Assembly (NCBI GenBank): GCA_945939115.1
Contig: CAMEVC010000003.1
Span: 1 to 64,000 of the forward strand
Length of the DNA: 64,000 nt
DNA from: an uncultured Eubacterium sp.
GTDB lineage: Bacteria; Bacillota; Clostridia; Lachnospirales; Lachnospiraceae
Direction of reading: 5' to 3'
Shown here: piece by piece, positions 61,632 through 64,000 of the stretch
How the letters are laid out: every line of letters begins with the position of its first letter
Numbering within the stretch: position 1 is the stretch's first letter
Made by a program: the position numbers and the translations under genes
The notes under the pieces: model-generated
What the model saw: the letters and a program-made list of their open reading frames with translations, nothing else
What the model was told of the DNA's origin: nothing
Database searches by the model: none

Positions 61632-62969
61632 TCAGCTGGCCTTCTCAACCTCCTGACCATCCGGTATTCTGACGGGCTTTTTACGATGCGTTTTTTTCTT
61701 TGCTATTGTCTTATCAATCACTTTTTCTTCCTTTTTCCACACGCCTTTCCAAAACAAATAATCATCAAGTTCTAGATTTTTGCACATAAAAGGTTTCTCA
61801 CCTCTTCTAAAAATCCAACTTGTACAAAGGGGCATATGTAAAACAGTCTGAGTGGTCTTATTACATCTAATTGCAATTGAGTGAGCAGTTTCTGGATCAT
61901 TACCACCCATATAAATCAATGTATCGCAATCATCAATAATAGTGTGGGCACTAGCACCATAGCTTTTATCAAGCTGAGATAATGACTGTAAAATCAAAAT
62001 GACCGAAATCTTTCGAGAACGGATATTTGAAATCATATTTTCAAAATTATCAATCCTACAGTTAGTTGCAAAATCATCCATAAAAAAACGTACTGGAACG
62101 GGCAATTGATTATTTTCACATTCTTCATCAGCATATGTGCAAAGCTGATTCATCGCCTGTGTAAAAAACATATTAATCAACATATCCATAGAACGATCCG
62201 AGTCAGACACCTCTACGAACACTGCAGTTTTTCTTTGACCAATTGATTTCAAATCAATCTGATCATCCTGCATCATCTGCGCCAATTCTTCTGTATCAAC
62301 AGAGCAGAACTTTGCAATAGACGTGGCAACAATAGTATTAAATGTCTTTTCCGGAGACTGATTCACATTTTGAAACTGCTTATAAGCCCAGCTGTTTGGA
62401 TTATTCTCTTTGAGTTCTTCCATCTTGTAGTACAATGGGCTCTTTTTACTTGAAGAATTCTCTCTACCTGCTGAACGAAGCAATTCCAAAATATTATGAA
62501 AATTATTCATTTTCTCATTCTTGGCCCCTACTTCTTTTGTGTACGCGAGTAGGCTATTAATGAGCATAAGCGAAGAATCATCCCAAAAAGGATCTGCTGA
62601 ATATGAGCCACTACTTTTCACTAATGCACTTGAAAGCTGCTGTATCTGCTGTGTGGTATTTACATACTTCATAGGATTGTAATGAACAGATTTTTCAGGA
62701 TGAATAAAACTCAATCTAACAACTCTATATCCATGATCCTTCATATAACCTCCCCACTGACGGTAAAGATTTCCTTTTGGGTCAGTAACCACATAACTTC
62801 CCACACATTCAAGTAGATTGGGAGTAATCACAGTTCGTGTCTTTGCAGCACCAGTAGTACCAACCACGAGAACATTATTATTTAATCGAGTTTCCATATC
62901 ATTCAAGCTATAATACTTACCGTCCGGAAGAATCATCGCGCCATACTTACTTTTTCTTAATTCACTCAT
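61632..62969 (-). CDS. TraG/VirD4-like coupling ATPase, soluble form
   Basis: A 445 aa T4SS coupling-protein ATPase: Walker A LVVGTTGAAKTRT (about residues 35-47), VTDPKGNLYRQ, NVNQSPEKTFNTIV and Walker B RFFMDDFAT, then LILQSLSQLDKSYG. It pumps or couples relaxed DNA to the transfer pore. The usual N-terminal membrane segments are absent and the protein is short, so it may work with a separate membrane partner or be a trimmed form. Ends in a very basic tail (KKKTHRKKP). It starts 15 bases after the ClpP stop. Typical of integrative conjugative elements of Firmicutes. A hairpin at 61596-61622 may end the transcript. Confidence 0.88.
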   Translation of the reverse strand: MSELRKSKYGAMILPDGKYYSLNDMETRLNNNVLVVGTTGAAKTRTVITPNLLECVGSYVVTDPKGNLYRQWGGYMKDHGYRVVRLSFIHPEKSVHYNPMKYVNTTQQIQQLSSALVKSSGSYSADPFWDDSSLMLINSLLAYTKEVGAKNEKMNNFHNILELLRSAGRENSSSKKSPLYYKMEELKENNPNSWAYKQFQNVNQSPEKTFNTIVATSIAKFCSVDTEELAQMMQDDQIDLKSIGQRKTAVFVEVSDSDRSMDMLINMFFTQAMNQLCTYADEECENNQLPVPVRFFMDDFATNCRIDNFENMISNIRSRKISVILILQSLSQLDKSYGASAHTIIDDCDTLIYMGGNDPETAHSIAIRCNKTTQTVLHMPLCTSWIFRRGEKPFMCKNLELDDYLFWKGVWKKEEKVIDKTIAKKKTHRKKPVRIPDGQEVEKAS

Positions 62970-62983
62970 CTTGATACCTCCTA

Positions 62984-63580
62984 TTATCGAATCCCCTTAA
63001 CAATTTTATCGCAAAGCCCAAAGGCAATTGCCTCCTCAGCTGTCATAAAATTATCATGATCCGTTGCCTTATTTATTTCTTCAAGTGTTTTCCCTGAATG
63101 CTTTGCAAGTATTCCATTTAATAGTTCTCTTGTCTGCAAAATAGAATCTGCAGTGCTTTTAATACTTGATGCTGAACCACCAACACCATGTGGAATCAAC
63201 GGCTCATGAATCATCACCTTACTATGAGGCAAAATAAATCTGTGTCCTTTTTTACCGCTTGCAAATATCAAAGCCCCCATAGATGCTGCCATTCCAATGC
63301 AGTACATATTGATAGGTGCCTTGCAAGACTGGATCAAATCATAGATTGCAAGACCCGCGTTCACTTCCCCACCAGGACTATTAACATAAATATCAATCTC
63401 CGACTGTTCATCTTCCATCAGACTCATTAACTGCATAGTGAACGCATACACCATAGCCTCGTCTATCTCTCCAAAAAGGAAGATTTTCCTATTTGTAAAC
63501 AAATCGGTGATTAATGAAATCTGCTGCACTCCATTTACACTTTCTCTTTCAATTGATGGCATCATATATGTTGTACTCAT
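62984..63580 (-). CDS. ClpP-like serine protease in mobile-element context
   Basis: A 198 aa ClpP paralogue: catalytic Ser100 in IGMAASMGAL, His125 in VMIHEPLIP and Asp176 in ATDHDNF; oligomer strand DIYVNSPGGEV. All catalytic residues are kept. It lies 14 bases before the coupling-protein gene on the same strand, not next to clpX/tig as the chromosomal enzyme usually is. It is likely a mobile-element-borne ClpP. It might process or degrade regulators or transfer proteins with the host unfoldase; its real target is unknown. Confidence 0.85.
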   Translation of the reverse strand: MSTTYMMPSIERESVNGVQQISLITDLFTNRKIFLFGEIDEAMVYAFTMQLMSLMEDEQSEIDIYVNSPGGEVNAGLAIYDLIQSCKAPINMYCIGMAASMGALIFASGKKGHRFILPHSKVMIHEPLIPHGVGGSASSIKSTADSILQTRELLNGILAKHSGKTLEEINKATDHDNFMTAEEAIAFGLCDKIVKGIR

Positions 63581-63695
63581 TTATTACACACCTCGCTCTT
63601 TCGTATTCTCTGGTTTTAATATACTTTAGTTCTTTCATGTTCTTTTCAGGCAAACTTAACACTAATTCATCGTAACAATTGTTTATTCGAAACTT

Positions 63696-63953
63696 TCAAC
63701 CAGCTTTACCGTATGGTTCATCGTCATATTTGATTTCCACTAAGATAGCTTCAATAGGAACCCCAAATAATCTGCTTAATGCAAATAGATTATCAACGGT
63801 TGGAAGACTTTTGCCGCTTTGCCACTTATACACCGCTTGGGCTGATTCAAAACCCATATATGAACTAACATCCTCAACACGTAGCCCATGTTGTATTCTA
63901 AGTTGCTTAATTCGTTCACCTGTCGCTTTGGTATCTAATGTTGGATATTCCAT
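63696..63953 (-). CDS. XRE-family helix-turn-helix regulator
   Basis: An 85 aa DNA-binding protein with a Cro/CI-type HTH: TGERIKQLRIQHGLRVEDVSSYM then FESAQAVYKWQSGKSLPTVDNL, and a short hydrophobic tail. ATG 63953 is taken because GGAGG lies seven bases upstream. It is first in the ClpP-coupling protein direction, with a 115-base gap, so it probably controls mobile-element gene expression. A repressor role is inferred from similar elements. Confidence 0.85.
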   Translation of the reverse strand: MEYPTLDTKATGERIKQLRIQHGLRVEDVSSYMGFESAQAVYKWQSGKSLPTVDNLFALSRLFGVPIEAILVEIKYDDEPYGKAG

Positions 63954-64000
63954 GACCACGTCCTCCATATCATTCATATTTTTTTAGATAATTTTCCATC

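Overview
The window looks like a chromosome segment of a low-GC Clostridia bacterium, most likely a member of the Lachnospiraceae. The basis is AT-rich codon use, AGGAGG-type ribosome sites, split purine genes (a PurO-type IMP cyclohydrolase next to a stand-alone AICAR transformylase), a DUF5050 propeller protein, PocR and degenerate-GGDEF/EAL signalling proteins, and the XrtG/Firmicu-CTERM exosortase system. Genus and species cannot be fixed from the sequence alone.

Layout. 0.1-3 kb: a small accessory region with an unknown protein, a DUF4160/DUF2442 pair and a decayed IS66 remnant. 3-43.5 kb: mostly core and envelope genes. These are carAB; a frameshifted zinc-ribbon membrane gene; an operon of a degenerate ABC ATPase, its membrane partner and a BNR-type membrane protein, followed by an InlB-repeat secreted protein; a PAP2 phosphatase; bioB; a PocR/MCP-like sensor; purH and purO; a UDP-sugar pyrophosphorylase; pheA; a DUF5050 protein; aspS; an EAL phosphodiesterase; a heterodimeric ABC exporter; a Mn2+-type (yybP-ykoY) riboswitch driving a cation/Ca2+ exchanger; a six-gene XrtG exosortase operon; a Nudix hydrolase; a frameshifted Rpn-type nuclease gene; a PAS-GGDEF-EAL protein; bcp; an iron alcohol dehydrogenase; and a lipoprotein nuclease.

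43.5-60.7 kb is an accessory island, almost all on the minus strand. It holds small unknown proteins, a Lar-like zinc ribbon, calcineurin-like phosphoesterases, PARG-like TIGR02452 proteins, a zinc peptidase, a HAD phosphatase of the RNA-repair type and a cREC (cyclic-phosphate processing receiver) protein. The best-preserved block (56.06-60.53 kb) is a compact six-gene operon: cREC, phosphoesterase, HAD, phosphoesterase, PARG, unknown. A second, decayed copy of it lies at 48.74-50.92 kb. Between the copies sit an AAA ATPase/DUF4143 gene, a small-gene cluster broken by an IS21-end-like remnant, and a second broken IS66. From enzyme content and published comparative genomics of such families, the cluster may act in RNA-end or ADP-ribose processing during biological conflict. 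That is inference.

60.7-64 kb: a truncated IS30 transposase, then mobile-element genes (a soluble TraG/VirD4-like coupling ATPase, a ClpP paralogue, an XRE regulator), which suggest the edge of an integrative conjugative element.

Most genes are on the minus strand in short operons with good hairpin terminators. I saw no rRNA, tRNA, CRISPR array or T-box.
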